A DNA stretch of 64,000 nucleotides from Rhodospirillaceae bacterium (GTDB lineage Bacteria > Pseudomonadota > Alphaproteobacteria > Rhodospirillales > Rhodospirillaceae). The stretch spans positions 1 through 64,000 of the forward strand of contig JADZAK010000091.1 in assembly GCA_020852595.1 (NCBI GenBank), read 5' to 3'. The notes under the pieces were generated by a model. That model searched no databases and was not told where the DNA came from. It worked only from the letters and a program-made list of their open reading frames with translations. A program made the position numbers and the translations under genes. Shown piece after piece: positions 50,739 through 60,557 of the stretch (positions are counted from its first letter, which is position 1; each line of letters begins with the position of its first letter).

Positions 50739-51197
50739 ATGTTTAAAGTCAATAAGTTAACTGATTATGCGACGGTTGTTCTGATCACCATCGCCCGCAG
50801 CCATGTGGTGCGGTCTAGCCAACATATTTCGGAAAACACGGGGATTCCCCTGCCGACGGTCGCCAAATTGATGAAAAGCCTGAACAAGGCCGGCCTGGTG
50901 AAATCCCAGCGCGGGGCCTCGGGCGGCTACTCTCTGGGGAAGGTTCCGGCCGACATTACCCTGGCCGACGTCATCCAGGCCGTCGAGGGCCCGATCGCCC
51001 TGACCGCCTGCGCAGACACATCCGACGAACAGTGCAGCATCGAAGCGGTCTGCCCGGTGCAGGGCCGTTGGAACCGCGTGAACTCCGCGGTGCGCGACGC
51101 GCTCAGCCAGGTGACGCTCGCCGACATGGTTGCCGATATGAACGCCTTTGGCCGGCCGCCGCGCATCTCCGCGCCGGTCGCGCTCGCGGTGGAGTAA
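50739..51197 (+). CDS. Rrf2-family Fe-S cluster regulator of the suf operon
   Basis: A 152-residue winged-helix regulator starting MFKVNKLTDYATVVL. The DNA-binding part includes GIPLPTVAKLMKSLNKAGLV and a wing SQRGASGGYSLGK. Three cysteines, Cys91, Cys99 and Cys105, match the Fe-S ligand cluster of IscR-like proteins, though the residue equivalent to the fourth ligand (His in E. coli) is Gln here. It heads the suf operon and should repress it when a cluster is bound. It begins four bases before sufB. An upstream candidate operator at 50689-50701 supports autoregulation. Confidence 0.92.
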   Translation: MFKVNKLTDYATVVLITIARSHVVRSSQHISENTGIPLPTVAKLMKSLNKAGLVKSQRGASGGYSLGKVPADITLADVIQAVEGPIALTACADTSDEQCSIEAVCPVQGRWNRVNSAVRDALSQVTLADMVADMNAFGRPPRISAPVALAVE

Positions 51198-51200
51198 GCC

Positions 51201-52648
<1,448 letters not shown>

Positions 52649-52649
<1 letters not shown>

Positions 52650-53401
52650 TGGCCCTTCTCGAAATCAAGAACCTGCATGTCTCCGTCGGCGGCAAGAAGA
52701 TCCTGAACGGGATCTCGCTCGCCCTGAACGCGGGTGAAGTGCACGCCATCATGGGCCCGAACGGCACCGGCAAAAGCACGCTGTCCAACGTCATCGCGGG
52801 CCGCGACGGCTACGAGGTGACCGAAGGACAGGTGCTGCTCGACGGCCGGGACGTTCTGGCGATGGCCGCCGACGAGCGCGCCCGCGCCGGCGTGTTCCTC
52901 GCGTTCCAGTATCCGGTGGAGATCCCGGGCGTCACGACGTCGGCGTTCCTCAAGACCGCCATCAATGCCAAGCGCCGCGCCGAGGGCAAACCCGAGATCG
53001 ACGCCATGGAGTTCCTCAAGCTCGTGAAGGCGAAGCAGAAGATCCTCGGCATGCCCGACGATATGATCAAGCGCGCGCTCAACGTCGGTTTCTCCGGCGG
53101 TGAAAAGAAGCGCGCCGAAGTCTTGCAAATGACCCTGCTCGAGCCGCGCGTGGCCATCCTCGATGAAACCGATTCCGGCCTCGACATCGACGCCCTGAAG
53201 ATCGTCTCCGAGGGCGTGAATACGCTGCGCAGCCCGGAGCGCGCATTCCTCATCATCACCCACTATCAGCGCCTTCTGAACTACATCGTGCCGGATCATG
53301 TGCATGTGCTGGTGGGCGGCAAGGTCGTGGCCAGCGGCGGTAAGGAACTGGCCGAGCAACTCGAAGCGGAAGGGTATGCGCGCTATCTCAGCGCGGCTTA
53401 A
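52649..53401 (+). CDS. sufC: Fe-S cluster assembly ATPase SufC
   Basis: A 250-residue ABC-type ATPase that drives conformational change of SufBCD. Walker A is GPNGTGKST (36-44), the signature is FSGGEKKRAEVLQM, and Walker B is VAILDETDSGLDID; the last is the SufC hallmark, with a DETDSGLD run. The ATG overlaps the sufB stop (TAATG), so the two are coupled. Soluble, without membrane partner. Confidence 0.97.
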
Positions 53402-53404
53402 GCC

Positions 53405-54655
53405 ATGAAGCAGTCGGCTCTCCTCGTTCATCCTTTTGGCGCGCGCTACGCCGCGGCGCTCCCGGCCGCCGATTCCGCGCGCCGTGAAGCGCGCGAGACT
53501 CTCGCGCTTGAAGGCCTGCCCGGCCCGAAGCGCGAGGAATGGCGTTTCACGCCGCTGCGCGGCCTGGCGAAGATTCCGTTCATTCCGGCCGCCTCGGCCG
53601 AAGACATCGATGTGCGCGACATACCGGCCGATGTGCCGCGCTTCGCGGGCGCGGTCCGGGTCGTGCTCGTGAACGGCGTTTATCGCGCCGACCTGTCGGA
53701 CAAAGTTTCCGAGGCGGGCCTGGCCATTATGGAAGCCAAGACGCCCGATCACGATGTGCACGCCCCGCTCGCTGTCTTGAACGCCGCCTATATGAGCGGC
53801 GGTGTGACCATCGCCGCGCGCGGCGTGGTCGCCAAGCCCGTCCATATCGTTTCTATCGGCGCCGCCGGCGCGGAGCCCGCCGCGTTCCATCCGCGTTTCG
53901 CCGTCGCCGTGGCGCCGGCCGCCAAACTCACGGTCCTCGAGACCCACCACGGTCTTCCGGGTCAGCCGTATTTCTCCAATCCCGTCACGACGATCTCCGT
54001 GGGCACCGCCGGCGTTCTGCGCCGCTATGTCCTGGTGCGCGAAGACAGCGAAGCGTTTCACCTCGCCACCACGGTCGCCGATGTGGCGGCGGACGCGAAG
54101 TTCGACGCTTTCCATCTCGGCCTCGGCGGCGCGCTGGTGCGCCAGGAGATCAATGTGGATTTCGTGGGCGAGGGCGCTGCCGTGCGCCTCAACGGCGCCT
54201 ATGCGCTCACGGGCCGCGCCCATCACGATTTCACGACCTTCATGAACCACGACATGCCCAACTGCACCTCGAGCCAGGTGTTCAAGGGCGTGGTCGATGG
54301 TGAATCGCGCGGCGTTTATCAGGGCCGCCTTCTCGTGGCGCGTCACGCTCAGAAGACCGACGGCCAGCAGCTTCACAAGGCGCTGTTCCTGTCGCGCGGG
54401 CCTCAAATTGATTGCAAACCGGAACTCGAGATCTACGCCGACGACGTGAAGTGCGCCCACGGCGCCACCACCGGCGAGATGGATCCCGACCATCTGTTTT
54501 ATCTCGCCGCGCGCGGGATCGATCCACAGGCGGCGCGCCTTCTCCTGGTGCAGGGCTTCCTCGCCGACGCGCTGGAGAATGTCGACGATGCGGCCGTGCA
54601 CGACATCCTGTCGGCCGAGATTTCCGGCTGGTTGATGCGAAAGGCCTCCGCATGA
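53405..54655 (+). CDS. sufD: Fe-S cluster assembly protein SufD
   Basis: A 416-residue partner of SufB. It begins four bases after sufC. The conserved C-terminal beta-helix carries FKGVVDGESRGVYQGRLLVA and CAHGATTGEMDPDHLFYL, then a LLVQGFL segment. The N-terminus has KREEWRFTPLRGL, also typical. It shares fold with SufB and supplies the interface where iron enters the cluster. Its stop overlaps the sufS start (ATGA). Confidence 0.95.
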   Translation: MKQSALLVHPFGARYAAALPAADSARREARETLALEGLPGPKREEWRFTPLRGLAKIPFIPAASAEDIDVRDIPADVPRFAGAVRVVLVNGVYRADLSDKVSEAGLAIMEAKTPDHDVHAPLAVLNAAYMSGGVTIAARGVVAKPVHIVSIGAAGAEPAAFHPRFAVAVAPAAKLTVLETHHGLPGQPYFSNPVTTISVGTAGVLRRYVLVREDSEAFHLATTVADVAADAKFDAFHLGLGGALVRQEINVDFVGEGAAVRLNGAYALTGRAHHDFTTFMNHDMPNCTSSQVFKGVVDGESRGVYQGRLLVARHAQKTDGQQLHKALFLSRGPQIDCKPELEIYADDVKCAHGATTGEMDPDHLFYLAARGIDPQAARLLLVQGFLADALENVDDAAVHDILSAEISGWLMRKASA

Positions 54656-55902
54656 CCTCGCATCCGGCCAAGAAAATCGTGCCCGCGTTCGATGTGGCGA
54701 AGGTTCGCGCGGACTTCCCCATCCTCTCGCGCACCGTCCATGGCAAGCCTTTGGTGTTCCTCGACAGCGCCGCGTCGGCCCAGAAGCCGCGCCAGGTCAT
54801 CGACGCCGTCACCAAGGTCTACAGCGACGAATATGCCAACGTGCACCGCGGCGCTTATTACTTGAGCGAAACCGCCACCGCCAACTACGAGGCGGCCCGC
54901 GAGAAAGTGCGCGGCTTCATCAATGCGAAGAACGTCTCGGAAATCGTGTTCACCAAGGGCGCGACGGAAGCCATCAACCTCGTCGCGGCCACCTATGGGC
55001 GCGCGTTCATCAAGGCGGGCGATGAGGTCGTCATCACGGCTGTGGAGCACCACTCCAACATCGTCCCGTGGCAGCTGCTGCGCGACGCGACGGGTTGCGT
55101 CCTGCGCATCGCGCCGGTGAGCCCCGACGGCAGCGTCGACCTCGCGGAATTCGCGAAGGTCATCGGCCCGAAGACCAAGCTGGTCGCCATCGCCCATGTG
55201 TCCAACGTGCTCGGCACCGTGCTGCCGGTCCGCGAGATCGCCGGACTGGCCCATGCCGCCGGCGCCAAGATCATGCTCGACGGCTGCCAGGGCATTGTTC
55301 ACCGTCATGTCGACGTCCAGGACCTCGGCTGCGACTTCTATGTCTTCTCTGGCCACAAACTTTATGGACCGACGGGCATCGGCGTCCTCTGGGCGCGCGC
55401 GGAACTGCTCGACGCCATGCCGCCCTATCAGGGCGGCGGCGACATGATCGATACCGTCACCTTCGCCAAGACCACCTGGGCGCCGGCGCCGGCCAAGTTC
55501 GAAGCCGGCACGCCGCCCATCGCCCAGGCGATTGGGCTGGGCGCCGCCGTCGACTATTTGAACAGTCTCGACCGCGTGGCCGCCGCCGATCATGAAGACG
55601 CGTTGCTGCGTTATGCCATGACGCGCCTGGCGCAGGTTCCGGGCGTGCGCCTCATCGGTACGGCGCCGCATAAAGCCGCCGTGCAGTCCTTTGTCATGGA
55701 CGGCGCGCATCCCCACGATCTCGCCACGGTCCTCGATCGTCATGGCGTTTGCGTGCGCGCCGGCCACCACTGCGCGCAGCCGCTCATGGAAATCCTCGGT
55801 GTCAGCGCGACGACGCGCGCGTCCTTCGGCATCTACAACACCATGGAAGAGGTCGATGTGCTGGTGCACGCGCTGATCCGCGCACAGGAGGTTCTGCTGT
55901 GA
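54652..55902 (+). CDS. sufS: Cysteine desulfurase SufS
   Basis: A 416-residue class V PLP enzyme that takes sulfur from cysteine. It has VFLDSAASAQKP at the start, the HRG motif (ANVHRGAYYLS), VEHHSNIVPWQ, and the PLP lysine in FSGHKLYGPTGIGVLW. The catalytic cysteine is in RAGHHCAQPLM, which is the group II desulfurase context. An unusual DGCQGIVHRHV replaces the common DGAQ. The GTG start of the sufU gene overlaps its stop. It delivers sulfur to SufU, then SufB. Confidence 0.95.
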   Translation: MTSHPAKKIVPAFDVAKVRADFPILSRTVHGKPLVFLDSAASAQKPRQVIDAVTKVYSDEYANVHRGAYYLSETATANYEAAREKVRGFINAKNVSEIVFTKGATEAINLVAATYGRAFIKAGDEVVITAVEHHSNIVPWQLLRDATGCVLRIAPVSPDGSVDLAEFAKVIGPKTKLVAIAHVSNVLGTVLPVREIAGLAHAAGAKIMLDGCQGIVHRHVDVQDLGCDFYVFSGHKLYGPTGIGVLWARAELLDAMPPYQGGGDMIDTVTFAKTTWAPAPAKFEAGTPPIAQAIGLGAAVDYLNSLDRVAAADHEDALLRYAMTRLAQVPGVRLIGTAPHKAAVQSFVMDGAHPHDLATVLDRHGVCVRAGHHCAQPLMEILGVSATTRASFGIYNTMEEVDVLVHALIRAQEVLL

Positions 55903-56396
55903 ACGTCGCGCCCCTCAACGACGATCTGCGCACGCTCTATCAGGAAGTGATCCTCGATCACGCCAAGCATCCTCGCAACGCGCGTTTGGTCGAGCGGCAC
56001 ACCTGCAAGGCCCAAGGCAACAACCCCATGTGCGGCGACCGGGTGACGGTCACGGCGCAGGTATCCGATGACGGCCGCCTGCGGGATGTCGGCTTCGAAG
56101 GTAAAGGCTGTGCGATTTCCATCGCCTCGGCCTCCATGATGACCGAGGCGTTGAACGGCCAGACCATCGCGGCCGCCCGCCGGCTGTTTGATGCCGTGCA
56201 CGATCTTTGCACCGGCAAGATCGATGCCGATGCCGCCAAGGCCAAAATTCCCGAGGCCGCCGAGAGTGTCGACAAGCTCGCGTCCCTGTCCGGCGTGCGC
56301 CAGTTCCCCGTCCGGGTGAAGTGCGCGACCCTGCCGTGGCATGCGCTGATGTCGTGCCTCGACGGCAAGGGCCAAACGACGACCACAGAGAAATGA
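55899..56396 (+). CDS. sufU: SufU sulfur acceptor / scaffold
   Basis: A 165-residue NifU N-terminal/IscU-type protein. Zinc or cluster ligands are in NPMCGDRV (Cys and Asp), GKGCAISIAS (Cys) and VKCATLPWHAL (Cys), the SufU arrangement. It accepts persulfide from SufS. The GTG start at 55899 overlaps the sufS stop (GTGA) and has GGAG eight bases upstream. Its stop overlaps the next ATG. It replaces SufE in this operon. Confidence 0.92.
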   Translation: MNVAPLNDDLRTLYQEVILDHAKHPRNARLVERHTCKAQGNNPMCGDRVTVTAQVSDDGRLRDVGFEGKGCAISIASASMMTEALNGQTIAAARRLFDAVHDLCTGKIDADAAKAKIPEAAESVDKLASLSGVRQFPVRVKCATLPWHALMSCLDGKGQTTTTEK

Positions 56397-56878
56397 CGAT
56401 GCACGACGAGCCGCACGATCAAAAATTGTCCGACCATAAGCAGCCCGAGCCGCCGAAAGACGAAGCTCCCGCGGCTGAAGACATGCGCGCCTACGATCCA
56501 TACTTCGGCGGCGGCGATCCGCCCAAGGAAGGCACGACTGTCCGCGCCGGATCGCCAAAGGATCCCGCGCTTCCCGTCGCGACCGAGGACGCCGTGGTCG
56601 AGGCGCTGCGCGCCGTCTATGACCCTGAGATCCCGGTGAACATTTACGACCTCGGCCTCATCTACGATCTCAAGATCGACGAGAAAGGCGACGCGGTCGT
56701 CACGATGACCCTGACCGCCCCGGCCTGCCCGGTGGCGGGCTCCATGCCCAAGGAAGTCGCCGAGCGCGTTTCGGCTGTGGAAGGCATCGGCGAAGTGGAC
56801 GTGGTCCTGACCTGGGATCCGCCCTGGACGCCGGCCAACATGTCCGAAGTCGCTAAAGTCGCGCTCGACATGTTCTAG
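56393..56878 (+). CDS. sufT: SufT-type DUF59 protein of the SUF operon
   Basis: A 161-residue protein with an acidic, Pro-rich N-terminal 55 residues and a C-terminal DUF59/MIP18 domain: VVEALRAVYDPEIPVNIYDLGLIYDL, then LTAPACPVAGSMPKEV, and WDPPWTPANMSEVAK. The Cys in APAC is the cluster-related residue. SufT aids cluster transfer to apo-proteins. It starts at 56393, overlapping the sufU stop by four bases; a downstream in-frame ATG at 56399 is possible. Confidence 0.9.
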   Translation: MTMHDEPHDQKLSDHKQPEPPKDEAPAAEDMRAYDPYFGGGDPPKEGTTVRAGSPKDPALPVATEDAVVEALRAVYDPEIPVNIYDLGLIYDLKIDEKGDAVVTMTLTAPACPVAGSMPKEVAERVSAVEGIGEVDVVLTWDPPWTPANMSEVAKVALDMF

Positions 56879-56923
56879 GAGCGTTTTCCGCCGAAGTGGA
56901 AACCGGTTCGGCGTAGAAAACGC
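56879..56923 (+). repeat. REP-like palindromic element, copy 2
   Basis: The same 45-base element as at 49859-49903, opposite orientation. Arms GCGTTTTC and GAAAACGC enclose CGCCGA/TCGGCG and a loop with aaaccgg. It begins right after the sufT stop and lies between sufT and sufA. It may set 3' mRNA stability and lower sufA expression relative to upstream genes. Confidence 0.8.
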
Positions 56924-56970
56924 GGCCAAAAACGTGAAATTAAGGGAATACCTCTTATATTAGGTCCGTT

Positions 56971-57357
56971 ATGAGCACAGCACAGACCCCAAACACCGGC
57001 GGCGAACCGAAAGCCAAGCGCGGCCTGCCGCCGCCGATCCGCATCACGGACGCGGCCGCCAAGCGCATCAACGAGGTCGTCGCCAAGGCGGCGAAACCGG
57101 TCTTGGGCGTGCGCGTGGGCGTCAGCAACAAGGGGTGCTCGGGCAAGTCCTACGTCGTGGAGTACGCCGAGGATCAGCGCAAGTTCGAGGACGTGGTCGA
57201 GCACAACGGCGCCAAGGTCTTCATCGACCCCAAGGCGGTCATGTATCTGCTCGGCAGCGAACTCGACTACCGCGAAAGCAAGATGGAAAGCGGCTTCGTC
57301 TTCACGAACCCGAACGAGAAGGGCCGGTGCGGTTGCGGGGAAAGTTTCTCCATATAA
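56971..57357 (+). CDS. sufA: A-type Fe-S carrier (SufA/IscA/HesB)
   Basis: A 128-residue protein whose C-terminal 105 residues form the HesB-like domain. The three conserved cysteines are present: one in SNKGCSGKSY and two in the CGCGESF motif at the C-terminus. The N-terminal 22 residues are a Pro/Lys-rich extension. It carries clusters from SufBCD to targets. It is separated from sufT by 92 bases holding the REP-like element and an AT-rich segment, so it may have an additional promoter. Confidence 0.94.
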   Translation: MSTAQTPNTGGEPKAKRGLPPPIRITDAAAKRINEVVAKAAKPVLGVRVGVSNKGCSGKSYVVEYAEDQRKFEDVVEHNGAKVFIDPKAVMYLLGSELDYRESKMESGFVFTNPNEKGRCGCGESFSI

Positions 57358-57374
57358 TCCCGGACCGAAGCGTC

Positions 57375-57764
57375 CTAGCGCATTCCCATGACCTTCATCA
57401 GGCGCTTGTCGACTTCGGCCAACAGCATCACCGGATGCACCGGCTTGTAGAGCATGGCAACGCGGCCCGTCTGGAAGTCCGGATCGTCGTCGACCAGGTC
57501 TTCGACTTTGTCCGGTTGGCCCGTGACCAGAATCGTTGCGATGCCCGGCGCCTTGTCCTGCAGCACCTGGCGCAGTTCAAGTCCGCCCATCACCGGCATC
57601 ATGACGTCGATGATGGCAAGATCGATGGAGCTTGTTCTGATAACCTTCAGCGCTTCTTCGCCGTCACCGGCTTGCATCACGTCGTAGCCACGATGGCGTA
57701 AGAGTTCGGTATACGACTCCCTCACCATCGCGTTGTCATCGACAACGAGAATGCGACCTAACAC
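57375..57764 (-). CDS. Single-domain response regulator
   Basis: A 129-residue CheY-like receiver with acidic pair DD (about 9-10), phosphoacceptor Asp53 (AIIDVMMPVMGG), conserved Thr in LVTGQP and Lys in LYKPV. No output domain. It is convergent with sufA, 18 bases apart, and no kinase is next to it, so its partner is distant. Function unknown. Confidence 0.9.
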   Translation of the reverse strand: MLGRILVVDDNAMVRESYTELLRHRGYDVMQAGDGEEALKVIRTSSIDLAIIDVMMPVMGGLELRQVLQDKAPGIATILVTGQPDKVEDLVDDDPDFQTGRVAMLYKPVHPVMLLAEVDKRLMKVMGMR

Positions 57765-57922
57765 GATGATCCCCCGTCCTCTATCCTCACTACCCCGAGG
57801 TCAAAAGGATAGTCGCGAGGCCTATTTACTTCAACGTTTTCGCCTGCAACTCTGTGGTGATAAAGTCACTACAAGCTTGAAGCGAATGCATATTCGCACC
57901 ACGCATTTACCGAGCATCCCCT

Positions 57923-58135
57923 ATGGAAAGTGTCGTTACGGTTCTTCTTGGCATATCAATGGTGGCGGTGCTTGCCGTCCTTGCGACGGGGCTGGCCGCC
58001 TTTATCGCGGGCGGAGAATTCAACCGCAAATACGCCAATAAATTAATGCGCTTACGCGTCCTCACACAGGCTGTGGCGGTCGCGCTTTTGCTGCTTCTTT
58101 TGTTGTTGAGGACTTTCGGTCCCACCGGCGGCTGA
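57923..58135 (+). CDS. HIG1-domain twin-transmembrane protein
   Basis: A 70-residue inner-membrane protein with two helices (about 8-28 and 47-63) around a polar loop FNRKYANKLMRLRVLTQ. That loop is the HIG1-domain signature seen in proteins tied to cytochrome c oxidase assembly or stability. In many alphaproteobacteria it neighbours a cobalamin adenosyltransferase gene, not seen here. It appears monocistronic, with the receiver gene divergent on the left. Confidence 0.85.
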   Translation: MESVVTVLLGISMVAVLAVLATGLAAFIAGGEFNRKYANKLMRLRVLTQAVAVALLLLLLLLRTFGPTGG

Positions 58136-58210
58136 CAAAGTTCCCGTCGCCCGCGCGTGTTTCGCGGGCGTCAGGCCCCGCGTGTTCCGCGCTGCGCCGC
58201 GTGTTCCGCG

Positions 58211-58969
58211 CTACGCAAGACTCGGCCGCTCCGGCCGGTACACGACTTTATTCGCGCCTTCGAAATTCTCGATCTGTTGCGTGAGGTCGCGGCGGCGGTT
58301 GCGTGTCGCCTGCACCAGCGCCGGTGTGATGCCCGCGTTGCCGATCGCGTTGGTCGCGATCAGTTCCTGCACCCGGTCCAGGAACGACTTGTGAGTCAAC
58401 GCTTCCGCCATGTCGGCGCAGAATGAGATGAAGTGAGACAAACGAACCGGACGCTGCGGCGACGGGTGGTAGGCCGAGATCGCGTAAGACCCGGTCTTGC
58501 GGTCGCGGCGTTCGAGGATGGCGGCGCGCAGATAAGCGGGGAAAGCGCTGAACACGAAGGCCGTCTGCGTGTCGTGTTCGACAACGAGATCTTCGAGCGC
58601 GCCGATGATGTTCGCCGCGGCCTCCGAAACGATCGCATCGGTGACATCGTCGCCGGCGGCCAGCGCCTCGACCTGCTGGATGGCCGCATTCTCCTCACGG
58701 CTGGAGAAGATCTGCTCGCCGCCGATGTGCAGCGAGACCCAGTTCTCCGGATTGTAGTCGAGTTCGTACTTCGACACCTTGCGGCGCCACATATTTTCCC
58801 AGTCGAACGCGCCGGCGTCCTGCAGGATGTTCGGGTCGCGGCGGACTTCCTCGACCACCACGGCCGCCATGCGCATGGTGCCGGGGATGTTCTGGCCGCG
58901 CACGATGGCCATGATCGTGCTGATCTTCGTCTTTACCGGAATCGTGATGCGGTTCGAGCGCAGCGTCAT
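58211..58969 (-). CDS. Hypothetical protein, conserved-looking
   Basis: A 252-residue soluble protein without signal peptide or membrane segment. It has a basic N-terminus, then an acidic middle (ENWVSLHIGGEQIFSSREEN, EALAAGDDVTDAI) and a Arg-rich C-terminus (QATRNRRRDLTQQIENF). Composition and codon use look genuine. I do not recognise the family or any catalytic motif. It is convergent with the HIG1 gene and on the same strand as the formylglutamate hydrolase gene, about 200 bases away. Confidence 0.62.
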   Translation of the reverse strand: MTLRSNRITIPVKTKISTIMAIVRGQNIPGTMRMAAVVVEEVRRDPNILQDAGAFDWENMWRRKVSKYELDYNPENWVSLHIGGEQIFSSREENAAIQQVEALAAGDDVTDAIVSEAAANIIGALEDLVVEHDTQTAFVFSAFPAYLRAAILERRDRKTGSYAISAYHPSPQRPVRLSHFISFCADMAEALTHKSFLDRVQELIATNAIGNAGITPALVQATRNRRRDLTQQIENFEGANKVVYRPERPSLA

Positions 58970-59164
58970 GACGGGAATGTCGCGCTGGCCGTCTTCGTCC
59001 AGTTCACCAAAGGAATGGACGACCGATTTCTCCCGGAAAAGCGTAAGTGTGCCGATCTCAACCAGGCCTATGCCGTTTCCTCCGGGATGCGCCGCGACCT
59101 ATTTGAAACGACTATATTTTATCGCGCGGGGCGCAGGAAGGTCTTTCAACTGCCGCGCGTGGGA

Positions 59165-60070
59165 TTATTCCGCACTGAGACGTTGTGGTTTCAGCGCGGC
59201 GGCGTACTCGCCGGCCATCTCCACCAGCCGTCCCACCAGCGCGGTGATATCGTTCTTGAGCACCGCGAATCCGGGACGGGGTTCGAGGGTCGCTTCGTCC
59301 ATATAAAGGTTTCGATTGATTTCCAGCTGCAGCACATGGGTGCCGTTCCCAGGGTCGCCGTAGTGCTGTGTGGTGAAGCCGCCGGCATAAGGATTGTTGC
59401 GTGTCACCCGGTAGTGGCGCTGCGACAGGAAGGTCTCGACGGCATCCGTGATCATGGGCGCGCACGACAGGCCGGTGCGATCGCCCAGCACCATATCGAT
59501 GGTGCGCGGATCGCCGACCGCCGTGACCGGCAGGCCCGTCGACGGCATGGAATGACAGTCGATCAGGATGCAGACGCCGAACCGCGCATGGGCGCGCGCG
59601 ATCAAGCCGGCCAGGGCGCGGTGATAGGGGCGGTAAACCGCCTCGATCCGCCGCTCGGCCTCCTCGAAATTCAGTTTGGCGCGATAGATCTCGCGCCGTG
59701 TCGCGACGATGCGCGGGATGGTGCCGAGCCCCGCGCCCACACGAACCGAGGTCGTGTTGGCAAAGTCGGGCAGCGCGTCGTTGAACATCTCCGGATCGAG
59801 TTCATAGGGCTCGCGGTTCACGTCCAGATATGCGCGCGGATAAAGGGCCCGCACCAGCGGCGCGCCGAAGTCCGGGGCCCCGGAAAAAAGCTGATCGACG
59901 TAACAGTCCTCCGAGCGCCGCAGCATGGCGAGGTCCAGCGGCGACGAAGCCGCGAATTCCGGCGGATAGAATGCGCCCGAGTGCGGCGAAGCGAACACCA
60001 GGGGCACGCTGTGCCGGAAAGGCTCCAGGACCTCAATAGGGCTCGCGGGCGTGGATTCGGCTAGGGACAC
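59165..60070 (-). CDS. N-formylglutamate amidohydrolase family protein
   Basis: A 301-residue enzyme starting at GTG 60070; longer in-frame extension lacks family similarity. Landmarks are VFASPHSGAFYP, YPRAYLDVNREPYELDP, ILIDCHSMPS, RNNPYAGGFTTQHYGDP and VLQLEINRNLYMDE. These match HutG-type hydrolases that release formate from N-formylglutamate in histidine breakdown. No other hut genes are near, so the substrate may differ. Zinc ligands are likely among the His and Asp of these motifs. Downstream the region toward 58970 holds no gene. Confidence 0.9.
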   Translation of the reverse strand: MSLAESTPASPIEVLEPFRHSVPLVFASPHSGAFYPPEFAASSPLDLAMLRRSEDCYVDQLFSGAPDFGAPLVRALYPRAYLDVNREPYELDPEMFNDALPDFANTTSVRVGAGLGTIPRIVATRREIYRAKLNFEEAERRIEAVYRPYHRALAGLIARAHARFGVCILIDCHSMPSTGLPVTAVGDPRTIDMVLGDRTGLSCAPMITDAVETFLSQRHYRVTRNNPYAGGFTTQHYGDPGNGTHVLQLEINRNLYMDEATLEPRPGFAVLKNDITALVGRLVEMAGEYAAALKPQRLSAE

Positions 60071-60242
60071 AGGGGGACAACGGGGGCTGTAAAGGGCTGG
60101 AAAGCATGGATTGTAAGGCCATCCATCGGGCCCATTCCAGCCTTTCCGCTCAAAGCTGCGGACGAGGTCTTGCACTTCCCAAAACTTGCCTATAAACAAC
60201 GCCCTCCGACCCCTGCCGGCCTTCAGTGGCGAGCGCAAAAGC

Positions 60243-60309
60243 GGGCGCGTAGCTCAGCGGTAGGGCGCTACCTTGACGAGGTGGCTTGAAGGTCGGAGAC
60301 GGATGGTGC
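60243..60309 (+). pseudogene. Truncated tRNA-Val-like sequence
   Basis: Begins GGGCGCG-TAGCTCAGCGGTA and folds as acceptor 5' strand, D arm (GCTC/GGGC) and anticodon arm (CTACC-TTGACGA-GGTGG, anticodon GAC). The T arm and 3' acceptor strand are absent: no GGTTC and no CGCGCCC-ACCA. It sits directly before the intact tRNA-Val and looks like a decayed tandem copy. Confidence 0.75.
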
Positions 60310-60384
60310 GGGCGATTAGCTCAGCGGTAGAGCACACCCTTGACATGGGTGGGGCCACAGGTTCGATCCCTGTATCGCCCACCA
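60310..60384 (+). tRNA. tRNA-Val (GAC)
   Basis: A complete cloverleaf: acceptor GGGCGAT/ATCGCCC, D arm GCTCAGCGGTAGAGC, anticodon arm ACCC-TTGACAT-GGGT with GAC, T arm with GGTTCGATCCC, and an encoded CCA at 60382-60384. Confidence 0.95.
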
Positions 60385-60421
60385 TTTTCTGAGAATTTGC
60401 AGCGCAAATTCTCAGAAAATG
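60383..60421. repeat. Perfect 18-bp inverted repeat at the tRNA 3' end
   Basis: CATTTTCTGAGAATTTGC (60383-60400) is repeated in reverse complement at 60404-60421 with a three-base loop. It starts inside the encoded CCA. No T-run follows, so it is not a typical terminator; a processing or stabilising stem is possible. Confidence 0.75.
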
Positions 60422-60433
60422 TCCCGCCGACCC

Positions 60434-60461
60434 GTCCGCCGTAGCTTTAGCGAAGGCGGAC
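60434..60461. repeat. Nested inverted repeat GTCCGCC...GGCGGAC
   Basis: Seven-base arms (60434-60440 and 60455-60461) enclose GTAGCTTTAGCGAA, itself with GCT/AGC pairing. Such compact palindromes between genes often belong to dispersed families; only one copy is seen in this window. Confidence 0.5.
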
Positions 60462-60557
60462 CTCGGAAATCCAATCAGATCCGGTTAGCGCGCGGCGAAA
60501 ATCCCGCCGAGTGACAGATCGCGTTGCGCCGGCGGGGATAGGCTCCACGGCGGATTT

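Noticed and set aside
60310..60384. tRNA-Val as a phage or island attachment site
   Set aside because: No integrase is present nearby and the duplicated part is the 5' region, not the 3' end expected for attachment sites.
60383..60421. The 18-bp hairpin as a Rho-independent terminator
   Set aside because: The base run after the stem is GTCCCGCC, without the needed T-tract.
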